Below, one piece after another: positions 33,249 through 41,881 of a stretch of DNA of 64,000 nt. The notes below the pieces were generated by a model that was given only the letters and a program-made list of their open reading frames with translations, searched no databases and was not told where the DNA came from. This DNA comes from Paenibacillus glacialis (GTDB lineage: Bacteria > Bacillota > Bacilli > Paenibacillales > Paenibacillaceae), in NCBI RefSeq assembly GCF_001637205.1, contig NZ_LVJH01000058.1, positions 62,001 to 126,000 on the forward strand, read 5' to 3'. The position numbers were made by a program, and so were the translations under genes. Each line of letters starts with the position of its first letter. The stretch's first letter is position 1.

Positions 33249-33783
33249 GTTGTAATTACCTCCTGAGATGCTAATGTTCCTGCATTGCTTGTCCTCATTG
33301 TAGAGTTCTTCTTCCCCATAGATAATCGGTCTTTGGTCTTAATTCACAATTAGAAATTCAGGTACAAAGAACTGTCATGTTATAAATAAAAACCATAAAT
33401 ATCCTAAATTTTATTAAATGAAAAGTTTGTAACCAATTAGTTAAATTATTGTAACCTTTAGTTATATCAATACTTTGATCCACATATTAGTGAAATGATG
33501 ACAGAAAAATAGTTGTAGGTCTATAGACCTACAACTAAAAAACTAACATTATCAATATTACCAATAATTACTATGAAATTTTACCGCTTTATTAGCCAAA
33601 TTCATTAATAATCATTACAATAACTAGCAACTGAAGCTCAAATGTTGTCTAGATACATTTGAACTTACTGTTCAGTCGCTTTAACTTAAAAAGCCGCATA
33701 TTACTGATATTAAAAAGGAAGGAAACACCCTGACCATTGTTCTGGCATATAGGAGATCCCCTTCCACATCATATCTGATTCAC
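33249..33783. other. Intergenic region between the NlpC/P60 gene and the second ABC pair
   Basis: No gene is seen. It contains TTGTAACC twice at 33427-33434 and 33449-33456, each followed by a TAGTTA-like half site, and a 28-bp perfect palindrome (separate entry). Near 33716-33778 a long imperfect hairpin (GGAAGG/CCTTCC ends, TTTTT on the minus strand) may end the ABC operon. Confidence 0.5.
33510..33537. terminator. 28-bp perfect palindrome, probable bidirectional terminator
   Basis: TAGTTGTAGGTC-TATA-GACCTACAACTA, with A-tracts on both sides: AAAAA before, AAAAAA after. On the minus strand it is followed by TTTTTC. It lies between the ABC pair and the NlpC/P60 gene, both on the minus strand. 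Confidence 0.7.
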
Positions 33784-35523
33784 TTATATCGTTGTAAACT
33801 GGCTGTTATATAGCTCAGCATAATGCCCGCCACTCGCTAACAATTGCTCGTGGCTTCCACTTTCAACAACATCTCCGTTCTTCATATACAGAATCAAGTC
33901 TGCTTCTCTAATCGTGGATAGTCTGTGCGCAATCACAAAGCTGGTTCTACCCTCAATCATCTTCTGAAAAGCTTTCTGAATACGAATCTCGGTTCGAGTA
34001 TCAATGCTACTGGTTGCCTCATCTAGAATTAGCATCGGTGGGTCAACGAGCATGACGCGTGCAATCGTAAGCAGTTGTTCCTGTCCTTGAGATAGACTCC
34101 CACCTGTACCCGTAATAAGCGTGTCATACCCCTCAGGTAACCTCTTGATAAAGCTATGAGCATGCGCTGCTTTCGCTGCTGCAATGACTTCTTCGTCAGT
34201 GGCATTCTGCTTCCCGTATGCTATATTATCCCGAATACTTGCCCCATACAGCCATGTCTCTTGCAACACCATACCGAAGTTGTGCCGCAAGCTATCGCGA
34301 GTAATTTCATTAATATTGACGCCATCTATCGTAATGGTCCCACTGTTCACCTCATAAAATCTCATGAGAAGATTAACCAATGTTGTCTTACCCGCCCCCG
34401 TCTGACCGACGATGGCAATGCGCGTACCCGGTTGCACTTTCAGGCTGAAATTCGTGATCAGAGGGCGATCAGCTTGATATGCAAACTTCACCTTGTCAAA
34501 GGTAATCATCCCTTTGCTATGTTCCAACTGAAGTGCATTGGCTTGATCAGGTTGTTCAGGCTCCAAATCAAGAACCGCGAAAATACGCTGTGATGATGCT
34601 GTTGCCGACTGAAGTTGTGTTAAGACGCCTGTGATTTCATTAAATGGCTTAGCAAACAAGTTAGAGAAGATCAGAAAGCTTGATAGTTCCCCCACCGTTA
34701 CGGTGTTTAGAATGACAGCCACGCTACCAATCATGGCAATAATCGAGAACGTAACATTGTTCACTAGGCGGGTTGCAGGATTCGATAGAGAACCATAGAA
34801 TTGGGATCGCATTCCCTTTTCATATAACTCTTGATTCTTCTTCTCGAACTGAGTAAAGGATCGCTCCTCATATTGAAATGCCTGCACCACTTTTTGTCCA
34901 CCAATCATTTCTTCTACATACCCATTTAATCCACCTAGAATTGTAGCCTGTTCCCGGAACAGTTGTTGAGATCGTGTCGTAATAAACCGTGCAACATAAT
35001 ACGATACCGGAGCAGAAATAAGAACAACAATGGTCATCAGCGGACTAATATACAGCATTAGCACGACAGCTCCCACGATTGTAATGACCCCTGTAAGCAA
35101 TGTCGAGAAGCCCTGAAGAAGTCCATCTGACACCGCATCCATATCATTAACGAATCGGCTAATACTATCACCCTGCGGGTGTGTATCGTGGTAACTCAAC
35201 GGTAAAATATTCAGCTGGTCGAAGAGCTCACGGCGCATATCATACACGGTCCGATAAGCGATTTTGTTCGTCAAATTGATTAACAACCAACCAAAGAGAC
35301 TACCCATGACGTATACGGTCGCCAATATAACCAATAACTTCCCAATCGCATCGAAATGGACTGCTCCTACTCCTATCATTTGATCGATCGTTTCACCAAT
35401 CAACAACGGACCAATAAGACTTGCGGCAACACTAACCACAGCACATATCACTGCCCAAATCGCATTTTTTTTATATTGTCCAGCATACGTTAAGAGTCTA
35501 TTCCATGTTTGCTTATTATTCAT
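33784..35523 (-). CDS. ABC exporter half-transporter, second subunit of minus-strand pair (YfiC/YknV-like)
   Basis: 579 residues. Six-helix exporter domain, then Walker A GQTGAGKTT, Q-loop MVLQETWLYGA, signature LSQGQEQLLTIARVM in which LSQGQ replaces the usual LSGGQ, Walker B MLILDEATSSID and VIAHRLS. A modified signature in one partner is typical of heterodimeric exporters with one impaired ATP site. The ATG overlaps the upstream stop by ATGA. The pair resembles YfiB/YfiC-type transporters. Substrate unknown. Confidence 0.9.
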   Translation of the reverse strand: MNNKQTWNRLLTYAGQYKKNAIWAVICAVVSVAASLIGPLLIGETIDQMIGVGAVHFDAIGKLLVILATVYVMGSLFGWLLINLTNKIAYRTVYDMRRELFDQLNILPLSYHDTHPQGDSISRFVNDMDAVSDGLLQGFSTLLTGVITIVGAVVLMLYISPLMTIVVLISAPVSYYVARFITTRSQQLFREQATILGGLNGYVEEMIGGQKVVQAFQYEERSFTQFEKKNQELYEKGMRSQFYGSLSNPATRLVNNVTFSIIAMIGSVAVILNTVTVGELSSFLIFSNLFAKPFNEITGVLTQLQSATASSQRIFAVLDLEPEQPDQANALQLEHSKGMITFDKVKFAYQADRPLITNFSLKVQPGTRIAIVGQTGAGKTTLVNLLMRFYEVNSGTITIDGVNINEITRDSLRHNFGMVLQETWLYGASIRDNIAYGKQNATDEEVIAAAKAAHAHSFIKRLPEGYDTLITGTGGSLSQGQEQLLTIARVMLVDPPMLILDEATSSIDTRTEIRIQKAFQKMIEGRTSFVIAHRLSTIREADLILYMKNGDVVESGSHEQLLASGGHYAELYNSQFTTI

Positions 35524-37262
35524 GTACGTGACTCCTCACTGGAAAGTTGGGAAAGGCAAATTTCCTTATATACCTCACAACCGATCATCAGCTCATCGTG
35601 TGTACCTATGCCGGAAATTCGACCTTCCTCAAATACGATTATTTTATCGGCTTGCTGCACACTACTGACCCGCTGTGACACCATAAGTACAGTCATCTGT
35701 ATACAGTTCTCCTTCAATTCGCGTCTTAGAGCGGCATCCGTTGCAAAATCTAGCGCACTTGATGAATCGTCCAGAATGAGAATGTGTGGCTGGGCTACTA
35801 CTGCACGAGCAATCGTCAACCGTTGCTTCTGTCCACCAGATAAATTGATTCCGCCTCTAGATACCCCCGTGTTATATCCATCAGGAAGCTTAAGTATAAA
35901 TTCCTCAGCTTGCGCAATAGCAGCAGCCTTCATGATCTCCTCGTCCGTCGCATGTTCGTTACCCCAGCGGATATTATCCGCAATGGTACCCGTAAAGAGT
36001 AAAGCCTTTTGCGGAACAATACCTATCATCCGTCGTAATTGCTGTAACGAATAATCCTTTACGTTAACTCCATCGACCTTGACGTCCCCTTGTGTCGCAT
36101 CATAGAACCTTCCGATCAGGTTGATGAACGTGGATTTACCCGAGCCGGTACTTCCGATAATTCCAATCGTTTCTCCATGCCCAATCTCAACTGAAACGTC
36201 CTCAAGCGCCAATTCACCCATCTTACTGTACCCAAAGGATACGTTATTAAATTGGATTGCAGGTACATTTATTCTGTTAGTAGTACTGGTCGAATCAATA
36301 TCTCCGAGATCAGGAATGGACGTTGCCGTCCCTAGCACTTCATTAATTCTCGCTGCCGAGGAAGAGGCTTTCGTGAAAATAATGACGAGGTTCGATACGA
36401 CGATCAATGCCAACAATATTTGCGTTATGTAATTAATAAAGGCGATAATCTCACCCTGTGAGAGTTGACCTTCATCGATATGGATACCACCAACCCACAG
36501 AATAGCGATAATAGCGGCATTGACCACAAGTGTTGTCATAGGATTCAACAAGGCTGATATCCGCCCAACACGAATCGCAGTACGAGTTAGATCCTCCGAA
36601 GATTCATTGAACCGTACTCTCTCCTGTCTACTCTTTGCGAATGCGCGAATAACTCGTACCCCTGAAAGATTCTCACTCAAGACAAGTGCAATTCGGTCCA
36701 ACTTCTGTTGGTATACTCGATAAATCGGTGCTGTACGTGTGATGATAAAGTATAAGATAATACCAAACACAGGTGTAGCTACCAGTAAAATAAGTGACAA
36801 TCTGAAATCTAATACCATCGACATGATGATCGCACCAATACAAATAAATGGGGCTCTGATAACTAGACGTATCAGCATGGCGACAGCCAATTGAAGCTGA
36901 TTAACATCATTCGTTATCCGATTTATGAGTGACGATGTACCATACTTATCCATCTCTGTATAGGAAAGTGATGAGATGTGTTTGAATAACTTATTACGCA
37001 GTGTGGTGCCGAAACCTTGTGAGGCACGGGATGCATAATACTGACAGATCAATGAACAACCAAATCCGACGATCGATAGGCTAAGCATGAGTGCACCCAT
37101 TTTAAAAACATAGTTGGTATCCCGCATCCCTATTCCTCTATTGATAATAAGCGCGACAATGGTTGGAAGAAGGAGTTCGAATATAGCTTCCAATAGTTTG
37201 AAAATCGGACCAATAATAACCTCTTTCTTATACGCTCTTAAATATACAGCTAGCTTAAACAA
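35520..37262 (-). CDS. ABC exporter half-transporter, first subunit of minus-strand pair (YfiB/LmrC-like)
   Basis: 580 residues with a TTG start at 37262 behind AGGTGAT. Exporter membrane domain from about residue 15; nucleotide-binding domain with Walker A GSTGSGKST, Q-loop IVPQKALLFTG, signature LSGGQKQRLTIARAV and Walker B ILILDDSSSALD. The residue after the Walker B aspartate is D, where the catalytic base glutamate is usual, and the switch histidine is replaced (MVSQRVSS). So this subunit carries the degenerate ATP site and its partner the LSQGQ signature: the usual asymmetric layout of the heterodimeric exporters. Confidence 0.9.
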   Translation of the reverse strand: MFKLAVYLRAYKKEVIIGPIFKLLEAIFELLLPTIVALIINRGIGMRDTNYVFKMGALMLSLSIVGFGCSLICQYYASRASQGFGTTLRNKLFKHISSLSYTEMDKYGTSSLINRITNDVNQLQLAVAMLIRLVIRAPFICIGAIIMSMVLDFRLSLILLVATPVFGIILYFIITRTAPIYRVYQQKLDRIALVLSENLSGVRVIRAFAKSRQERVRFNESSEDLTRTAIRVGRISALLNPMTTLVVNAAIIAILWVGGIHIDEGQLSQGEIIAFINYITQILLALIVVSNLVIIFTKASSSAARINEVLGTATSIPDLGDIDSTSTTNRINVPAIQFNNVSFGYSKMGELALEDVSVEIGHGETIGIIGSTGSGKSTFINLIGRFYDATQGDVKVDGVNVKDYSLQQLRRMIGIVPQKALLFTGTIADNIRWGNEHATDEEIMKAAAIAQAEEFILKLPDGYNTGVSRGGINLSGGQKQRLTIARAVVAQPHILILDDSSSALDFATDAALRRELKENCIQMTVLMVSQRVSSVQQADKIIVFEEGRISGIGTHDELMIGCEVYKEICLSQLSSEESRT

Positions 37263-37470
37263 CCTTAATCATCACCTAACGTAAGTATTAGTTGAAGCAT
37301 GTGATATGCAAATAGTACCGATTATGATTATTGCATACCTTTTCTCATTTTTAAAACATTCAGTTCATATCTGTTCGATCCGCCTTAACGCTCTTCTGAA
37401 TAATAGGTTGAATTGTGGTGAACCATAACGCTCATATACCAAATAGGGGAGACCCAAAGACGGAGGACCC

Positions 37471-38238
37471 ATGAACATCTTGAACATGACGCGAATACTT
37501 ACCATATTTACAATTGCCAATCTCTTCATCAACACTACATATGCCGCGCCTCATTCTACCTTAGGTAAAGGAAGAGAATATTATGAGAAGCGTGGTGATA
37601 TCGTATGGGAAGTTCCCACCCAGAAGAAAGTTATTGCCCTTACCTTTGATGATGGTCCCGATTATACAAAAACGCCTGAGATCCTTAGTCTTCTAAAAAA
37701 ATATCAGGCCAAAGCTACATTCTTTGTTGTAGGCAATCGTGTAGAGAAATTCCCCCAACTTGTTAAGCAAGCATCTCTCGAAGGACATGAGATCGGTAAT
37801 CATTCCTTTGATCATCCTTCTTTTCAGAATATCCCTAGAACTAAATTACTCAACGAACTGACTCGAACACAAGAAGCGATTTATAAAGCTACAGGACAAA
37901 AACCAACACTATTTCGTCCACCAGGTGGTAGTTATAATGAATCTGCTGTTAACATTTGCAAAGATAATCAATTGTTAATGATTCTGTGGTCTTGGGATCA
38001 GGATACTAAGGATTGGACGAGTCCAGGAGTAAACAAGATTGTGAATAAAGTACTTAATAACGTTGATAATGGCGATATCGTATTGATGCACGATTATGTC
38101 CATAACAGCATACAAACAGTCGATGCCTTAAAAATCATTTTGCCAGAATTAATCAAAAGAGGTTATTCATTTGTAACGGTCTCCGATCTAATATCCAGAA
38201 AAGAAAAAGCAGGACAAGACATAAGAGTTACTCACTAA
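37471..38238 (+). CDS. Secreted polysaccharide deacetylase (NodB domain)
   Basis: 255 residues, start ATG 37471, GGAGG 5 nt upstream. An N-terminal signal peptide (TIFTIANLFINTTYAAP) precedes the NodB fold. Motif 1, ALTFDDGPDYT, carries the catalytic aspartate and the metal aspartate; motif 2, GNHSFDHPSF, the metal histidines; motif 3, RPPGGSYN; motif 4, WSWDQDTKDWTSPG; motif 5, VLMHDY, the catalytic histidine region. The enzyme removes N-acetyl groups from wall glycans or chitin-like oligosaccharides. It stands alone; a perfect terminator follows. Confidence 0.92.
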   Translation: MNILNMTRILTIFTIANLFINTTYAAPHSTLGKGREYYEKRGDIVWEVPTQKKVIALTFDDGPDYTKTPEILSLLKKYQAKATFFVVGNRVEKFPQLVKQASLEGHEIGNHSFDHPSFQNIPRTKLLNELTRTQEAIYKATGQKPTLFRPPGGSYNESAVNICKDNQLLMILWSWDQDTKDWTSPGVNKIVNKVLNNVDNGDIVLMHDYVHNSIQTVDALKIILPELIKRGYSFVTVSDLISRKEKAGQDIRVTH

Positions 38239-38253
38239 TCATTTAAACAGACG

Positions 38254-38296
38254 AAACTGCAGCCTATCTTTATAGAGATAGTACTGCAGTTTTTAC
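38254..38296 (+). terminator. Terminator of the deacetylase gene
   Basis: AAACTGCAG (38254-38262) pairs with CTGCAGTTT (38284-38292), with an inner TATCT/AGATA stem and a T-tract. Confidence 0.88.
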
Positions 38297-38312
38297 TTTA
38301 AGAAATAACTTA

Positions 38313-38343
38313 TTGACTTTGACGTTACGTCAAGGTGTACGCT
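38313..38343 (+). promoter_or_regulatory. MerR-type promoter with dyad in a 19-bp spacer
   Basis: TTGACT (38313-38318), a 19-bp spacer and TACGCT (38338-38343). The spacer contains the dyad TTGACGT-T-ACGTCAA (38319-38333). Over-long 19-bp spacers with an operator inside are the hallmark of MerR-family promoters; the regulator twists the DNA to activate. Autoregulation of the following gene is expected. Confidence 0.72.
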
Positions 38344-38366
38344 TATGAAGTCAGGGAGGTGAACAC

Positions 38367-39122
38367 ATGGAATATACCGTGCACAAGTTAGGACACATGG
38401 CAGGTATTAGCACTAGAACTTTAAGATATTATGATCAGATTGATCTACTTAAGCCCGCTAGAACGAATTCATCAGGATATCGCATTTATGGTCAACCCGA
38501 AGTAGATCGGTTACAGCAGATCCTTTTTTACAGAGAGTTAGGTATTAGTCTTGACAGAATAAAAGAAATCATGACTTCGCCCTCCTTTGATGGGAACAAA
38601 GCACTGATAGAACATCGTGCGAAACTTCTTGAGAAACGAGCACAATTAGACCAATTAATCGCTAATGTTGATTCAACATTGGCTCAAGCAGAGGGGAGAA
38701 TAACAATGACAGACCAAGAGAAATTCGAAGGGTTCAAACAGAATTTGATCGACGATAATGAGAAGAAATATGGCAAGGAAATTAGAGCGCAATATGGGGA
38801 TGATCAAATCGATCTAACCAATCAAAAGATTAAAAACATGACTGAAACACAATATGCTGATGTTGAACAATTAGAGGCTGCTGTCCATGAAGCACTAGCT
38901 AAAGCCATCACCACAGGTGACCCTGCAAGTGAACTCGCGCAAGAAGCTGTAGATCTACATCGTCAATGGTTGAGTTATTATTGGAATACGTACAGTAAGG
39001 AAGCTCACGCTGGGGTTGCTCAAATGTACGTGGATGATGAACGATTTACTGCTTATTACGATGAGAAACAACCGGGTACTGCTGCATTCTTAAGAGATGC
39101 TATTCTAATATACACTGCGTAA
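38367..39122 (+). CDS. TipA-like MerR regulator
   Basis: 251 residues, start ATG 38367 behind GGGAGGTGA. The N-terminal MerR helix-turn-helix (VHKLGHMAGISTRTLRYYDQ, to IDLLKPARTNSSGYRIYG) is followed by a coiled-coil dimerisation helix (about 75-112, LIEHRAKLLEKRAQLDQLIA). The C-terminal half is a TipAS-type domain (YGDDQIDLTNQKIKNMTETQ, HRQWLSYYWNTYSKEAHAG), which in Streptomyces binds thiopeptide antibiotics. In Bacillales such proteins are often called YhbD/Mta-like. Its promoter has the MerR architecture, so drug-responsive autoregulation is likely. The next genes on this strand may also be targets. Confidence 0.9.
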   Translation: MEYTVHKLGHMAGISTRTLRYYDQIDLLKPARTNSSGYRIYGQPEVDRLQQILFYRELGISLDRIKEIMTSPSFDGNKALIEHRAKLLEKRAQLDQLIANVDSTLAQAEGRITMTDQEKFEGFKQNLIDDNEKKYGKEIRAQYGDDQIDLTNQKIKNMTETQYADVEQLEAAVHEALAKAITTGDPASELAQEAVDLHRQWLSYYWNTYSKEAHAGVAQMYVDDERFTAYYDEKQPGTAAFLRDAILIYTA

Positions 39123-39260
39123 ATAGTCATATATTGCTAAGGATTATGTTATAATCAGGAATAAGTTGTCATGGGGAGTCGGAACGTTCGGCTCCTTTGT
39201 TCATGTATACATAGTGACACAACCCCGTAGATGGGACAAATATATTAAAGGAGGTAACAT

Positions 39261-39734
39261 ATGGTGAATGAAAAACCATTATCATGGAAAATAGTTCAAT
39301 CATGGTGGCTGCTGCTAACCCTAATTTTGTTCTTACACTGGTCAGCCTTCTTCTATATTGCCATAAAAGTAAAAAGTAGATCGTTTGCAACTTGGGGCTT
39401 AATTTATGCGGCGTCCTGCTTTGGAGGAATTGCAATTTTTTTATCAGTTGAACCAACCAACAAGGTAGCTGCCGTTGGATTTATTCTTGTTATCTATGGT
39501 TGGATTTCTTGTATTATTCACGCTTTCTTGGTTAGCAAAAAATATATAATTCAATTAGAAGCATATCAATTATCTTCTATACGAGTAGAGAATGAACTTA
39601 AACACAAGATTGAATCAGAGTACGGAGTTGACTTCAACCTCAATAAATCTGAGTCGGAACGATCAAAACGTCCTCGTCCACAAACCGTACCAACAAAGGG
39701 TAATTTAATTCGACAATCATCACACAGTGAGTAG
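39261..39734 (+). CDS. Paralogous small membrane protein 1 of 3
   Basis: 157 residues, ATG 39261 behind AAAGGAGGT. The N-terminal half holds three hydrophobic segments: SWWLLLTLILFLHWSAFFYI, TWGLIYAASCFGGIAIFLSV and AAVGFILVIYGWISCIIHAF. A cytoplasmic helix follows (LEAYQL to the IESEYGVD motif) and a basic tail ends in TVPTKGNLIRQSSHSE. It is the most diverged of three tandem paralogues. I recognise no named family; the SWW-FxYI-KVK pattern occurs in small Bacillales membrane proteins of unknown function. Role unknown. Confidence 0.75.
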   Translation: MVNEKPLSWKIVQSWWLLLTLILFLHWSAFFYIAIKVKSRSFATWGLIYAASCFGGIAIFLSVEPTNKVAAVGFILVIYGWISCIIHAFLVSKKYIIQLEAYQLSSIRVENELKHKIESEYGVDFNLNKSESERSKRPRPQTVPTKGNLIRQSSHSE

Positions 39735-39834
39735 CACTAATTACATATTATCATGGTAAATTTCAGAGTATATACCGTTTCAGCATTTCTAGTCCTATCA
39801 CCGAGATTAAGCATTAATTGGAGGTTTATCTATA

Positions 39835-40281
39835 ATGAATACAACGCGTAAAAGTTTATTCTGGAATGTAGCACACTCTTGGTGGATTTTATTAACTTTC
39901 ACCTTTTATTTAAATGGGATTGCCTTTTTATATATTGGCACAAAGGTGAAACACAAACGTTGGTCCATTTTTGGAGTAATCTACTCCTTACCTATCATTT
40001 TCACAATCATAGTGATACTTGTTCATCCAGAATTCGGAATTTTACCAACAATATCTATGATATTACTTTTTTCTGGAGGATTAATTTCTATAATACATGC
40101 TTTCAGAATTAGAAGAGAATTCCTTATTCGATTAGAAGGCCAACAAAATGTAAAGGACGATCTCTTACATCAGATTGAATCTGAATATGGGCTGGGCCCA
40201 GATGTTCCCAAAGATACTCATTCTGATAGACCTGTACCCAAAACCGTATTTACGAGAGGCCTTCTTACTCGGCAATCTTAA
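39835..40281 (+). CDS. Paralogous small membrane protein 2 of 3
   Basis: 148 residues, ATG 39835, GGAGG upstream. Three hydrophobic segments (SWWILLTFTFYLNGIAFLYI first), then a charged helix LIRLEGQQ, the shared QIESEYGLG motif and a tail PVPKTVFTRGLLTRQS. Nearly the same architecture as the gene after it: SWWILL, FLYIGTKVK, HQIESEYG and TVFTRG are shared. Function unknown. Confidence 0.75.
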   Translation: MNTTRKSLFWNVAHSWWILLTFTFYLNGIAFLYIGTKVKHKRWSIFGVIYSLPIIFTIIVILVHPEFGILPTISMILLFSGGLISIIHAFRIRREFLIRLEGQQNVKDDLLHQIESEYGLGPDVPKDTHSDRPVPKTVFTRGLLTRQS

Positions 40282-40331
40282 TATAACAATAGGATTCGTT
40301 TGGAAATAGGGTTGTTGGGAGGCTAATAGCA

Positions 40332-40787
40332 GTGAACAATACACGAAAAGGATTATTTTGGAATATAAGACACTCATGGTGGATTTTGTTACCCTTCACC
40401 TTTGCTTTGAATTGGGTTGCCTTTTTATATATTGGTATGAAGGTAAAGAACAAACGTTGGACGAAGTATGGATTAATCTACGCCATCCCCTTCTTTTTGC
40501 ATTCTATAAGTATACGAATTTTTGAAGGCAACAGTTTGGATACTGCTTGGGGAATAGCTTTTCTTATAGGTGGTGTCATTTCTATTTCACATGCCTTCAA
40601 GGTTAGGAAAGAATTCTTAACTCGATTAGAGGCAAGTCAATTCGCCAAGAGATATTTAGATGAGACTTTCATACATCAGATTGAATCTGAATATGGGCTG
40701 AACTCAGATGTTCCTAAAGATGCTCATTTTGATAGACCTGTACCCACAACGGTATTCACAAGAGGCACTCTTACTCGGCAATCATAA
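40332..40787 (+). CDS. Paralogous small membrane protein 3 of 3
   Basis: 151 residues, GTG 40332 behind GGGAGG. Same layout as the second paralogue: SWWILLPFTFALNWVAFLYI, KVKNKRWTKYGLIYAIPFF, then a C-terminal HQIESEYGLNSDVPKDAHFD and the tail VPTTVFTRGTLTRQS. Its C-terminal 40 residues are almost the same as in paralogue 2, so the pair arose recently by duplication or has been converted. A strong terminator follows, so the three genes probably form one transcript. Confidence 0.75.
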   Translation: MNNTRKGLFWNIRHSWWILLPFTFALNWVAFLYIGMKVKNKRWTKYGLIYAIPFFLHSISIRIFEGNSLDTAWGIAFLIGGVISISHAFKVRKEFLTRLEASQFAKRYLDETFIHQIESEYGLNSDVPKDAHFDRPVPTTVFTRGTLTRQS

Positions 40788-40792
40788 TACAT

Positions 40793-40832
40793 AGAAGCCG
40801 CAAACCAGACAATGGTCTGCGGCTTCTTTTGT
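40793..40832. terminator. Terminator after the membrane-protein triplet
   Basis: AGAAGCCGC pairs with GCGGCTTCT (40793-40801 and 40819-40827), inner CAGAC/GTCTG, followed by TTTT on the plus strand. Confidence 0.88.
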
Positions 40833-40897
40833 TATTCTACGTAAAGCTATGAACACTAATTCATGGGTCATACTTGTTCGTTAAAGTGAAACATAGA

Positions 40898-41728
40898 TTA
40901 GAATGTCAGAGGGGCCGACTTAGATTTTCTTTTTCTTATGACAACAAGACATGCCATTAAGAGGATCACCGTAGCCAGAATACTTCCCTCTGCACCAAAT
41001 TCCCCTCCTGAAATGATACTATTTCCTTGCGAACTTATTGAGATAATCGTGTCACTGTCTTTACCACCTGAGACTGCAAGTCCATATATATTCCCTTGGA
41101 AGAAATTCCATGTCAGGTGGAATCCAATGGCTAACCATATTCCCCCCGTCAGTTCACGAGTAACCGCAAAAAATATCCCTACCAGAAATATATTGATCAG
41201 AGGAAAGGGTGTTGATAAAATCCCAGGATTCATAAGATGTACTAATGCGAACAGGATAGACGAATGGATAATAGCTATGTTTTCCCCATAATGGTTTCTT
41301 AATAATCCTTGAATATAACCACGAAATAAAATTTCTTCACTAAGTGCTACTAAAACAAACAAGCCAAAACTAATGCTAACCCCACGAAGTATTTCAGTGT
41401 CGTATTGGATGGAATTAATATGTAACCCATTAAACAGCCAAATTGCCAGAAAGCTTAAGCTTATTAATAAAATGCCTACCGCTAAGCCTTGTATCGTACT
41501 TTTCACTGCATAGGACTGTTGTAATCCCATACGCCATTTATTCTTTCTCTCAAATATCGCATATGTTAGAAATGGCGCGATTATCATACTTACCATTGAG
41601 AAAATGCGTGATATCAATGGATTACGTTCTCCTATCATAGAAAGTAACATCATTCCTAAAGAAAACAAGACAACAAAGATAAGAAGGGTCAGTATTATTT
41701 TCCCGGTAATCACGGATATTTTTTTCAT
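40898..41728 (-). CDS. CPBP-family intramembrane metalloprotease
   Basis: 276 residues with about eight hydrophobic segments. The CPBP (Abi/CAAX protease) motifs are present: EEILFRG (first Glu pair plus Arg), a FALVHL segment with the conserved histidine, and HLTWNFFQG (His-Asn pair). A C-terminal helix is followed by a basic tail (RKRKSKSAPLTF). By family knowledge such proteins cleave peptides in the membrane or protect producers from their own bacteriocins. No bacteriocin precursor is recognised nearby. A separate promoter is likely. Confidence 0.85.
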   Translation of the reverse strand: MKKISVITGKIILTLLIFVVLFSLGMMLLSMIGERNPLISRIFSMVSMIIAPFLTYAIFERKNKWRMGLQQSYAVKSTIQGLAVGILLISLSFLAIWLFNGLHINSIQYDTEILRGVSISFGLFVLVALSEEILFRGYIQGLLRNHYGENIAIIHSSILFALVHLMNPGILSTPFPLINIFLVGIFFAVTRELTGGIWLAIGFHLTWNFFQGNIYGLAVSGGKDSDTIISISSQGNSIISGGEFGAEGSILATVILLMACLVVIRKRKSKSAPLTF

Positions 41729-41810
41729 TTGAACCTCCTAGAGATATGTATTAGATTTCACTAGATCTAACAGATCCCCATAATTATATTATAAAATATC
41801 CCAATACGAA

Positions 41811-41848
41811 AAACCCACCTATTAATTACGAAATCTTAAGGTGGGTTT
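41811..41848 (-). terminator. Terminator of the asparaginase gene
   Basis: AAACCCACCT (41811-41820) pairs with AGGTGGGTTT (41839-41848). The minus-strand stem is followed by a T-run (TTTTTCG). Confidence 0.85.
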
Positions 41849-41881
41849 CTACTTCTCTTGTGCTATTAAAATCACTTCCTA

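Noticed and set aside
33427..33456. CRISPR or tandem-repeat array from the TTGTAACC repeats
   Set aside because: Only two short copies; no further unit is present.
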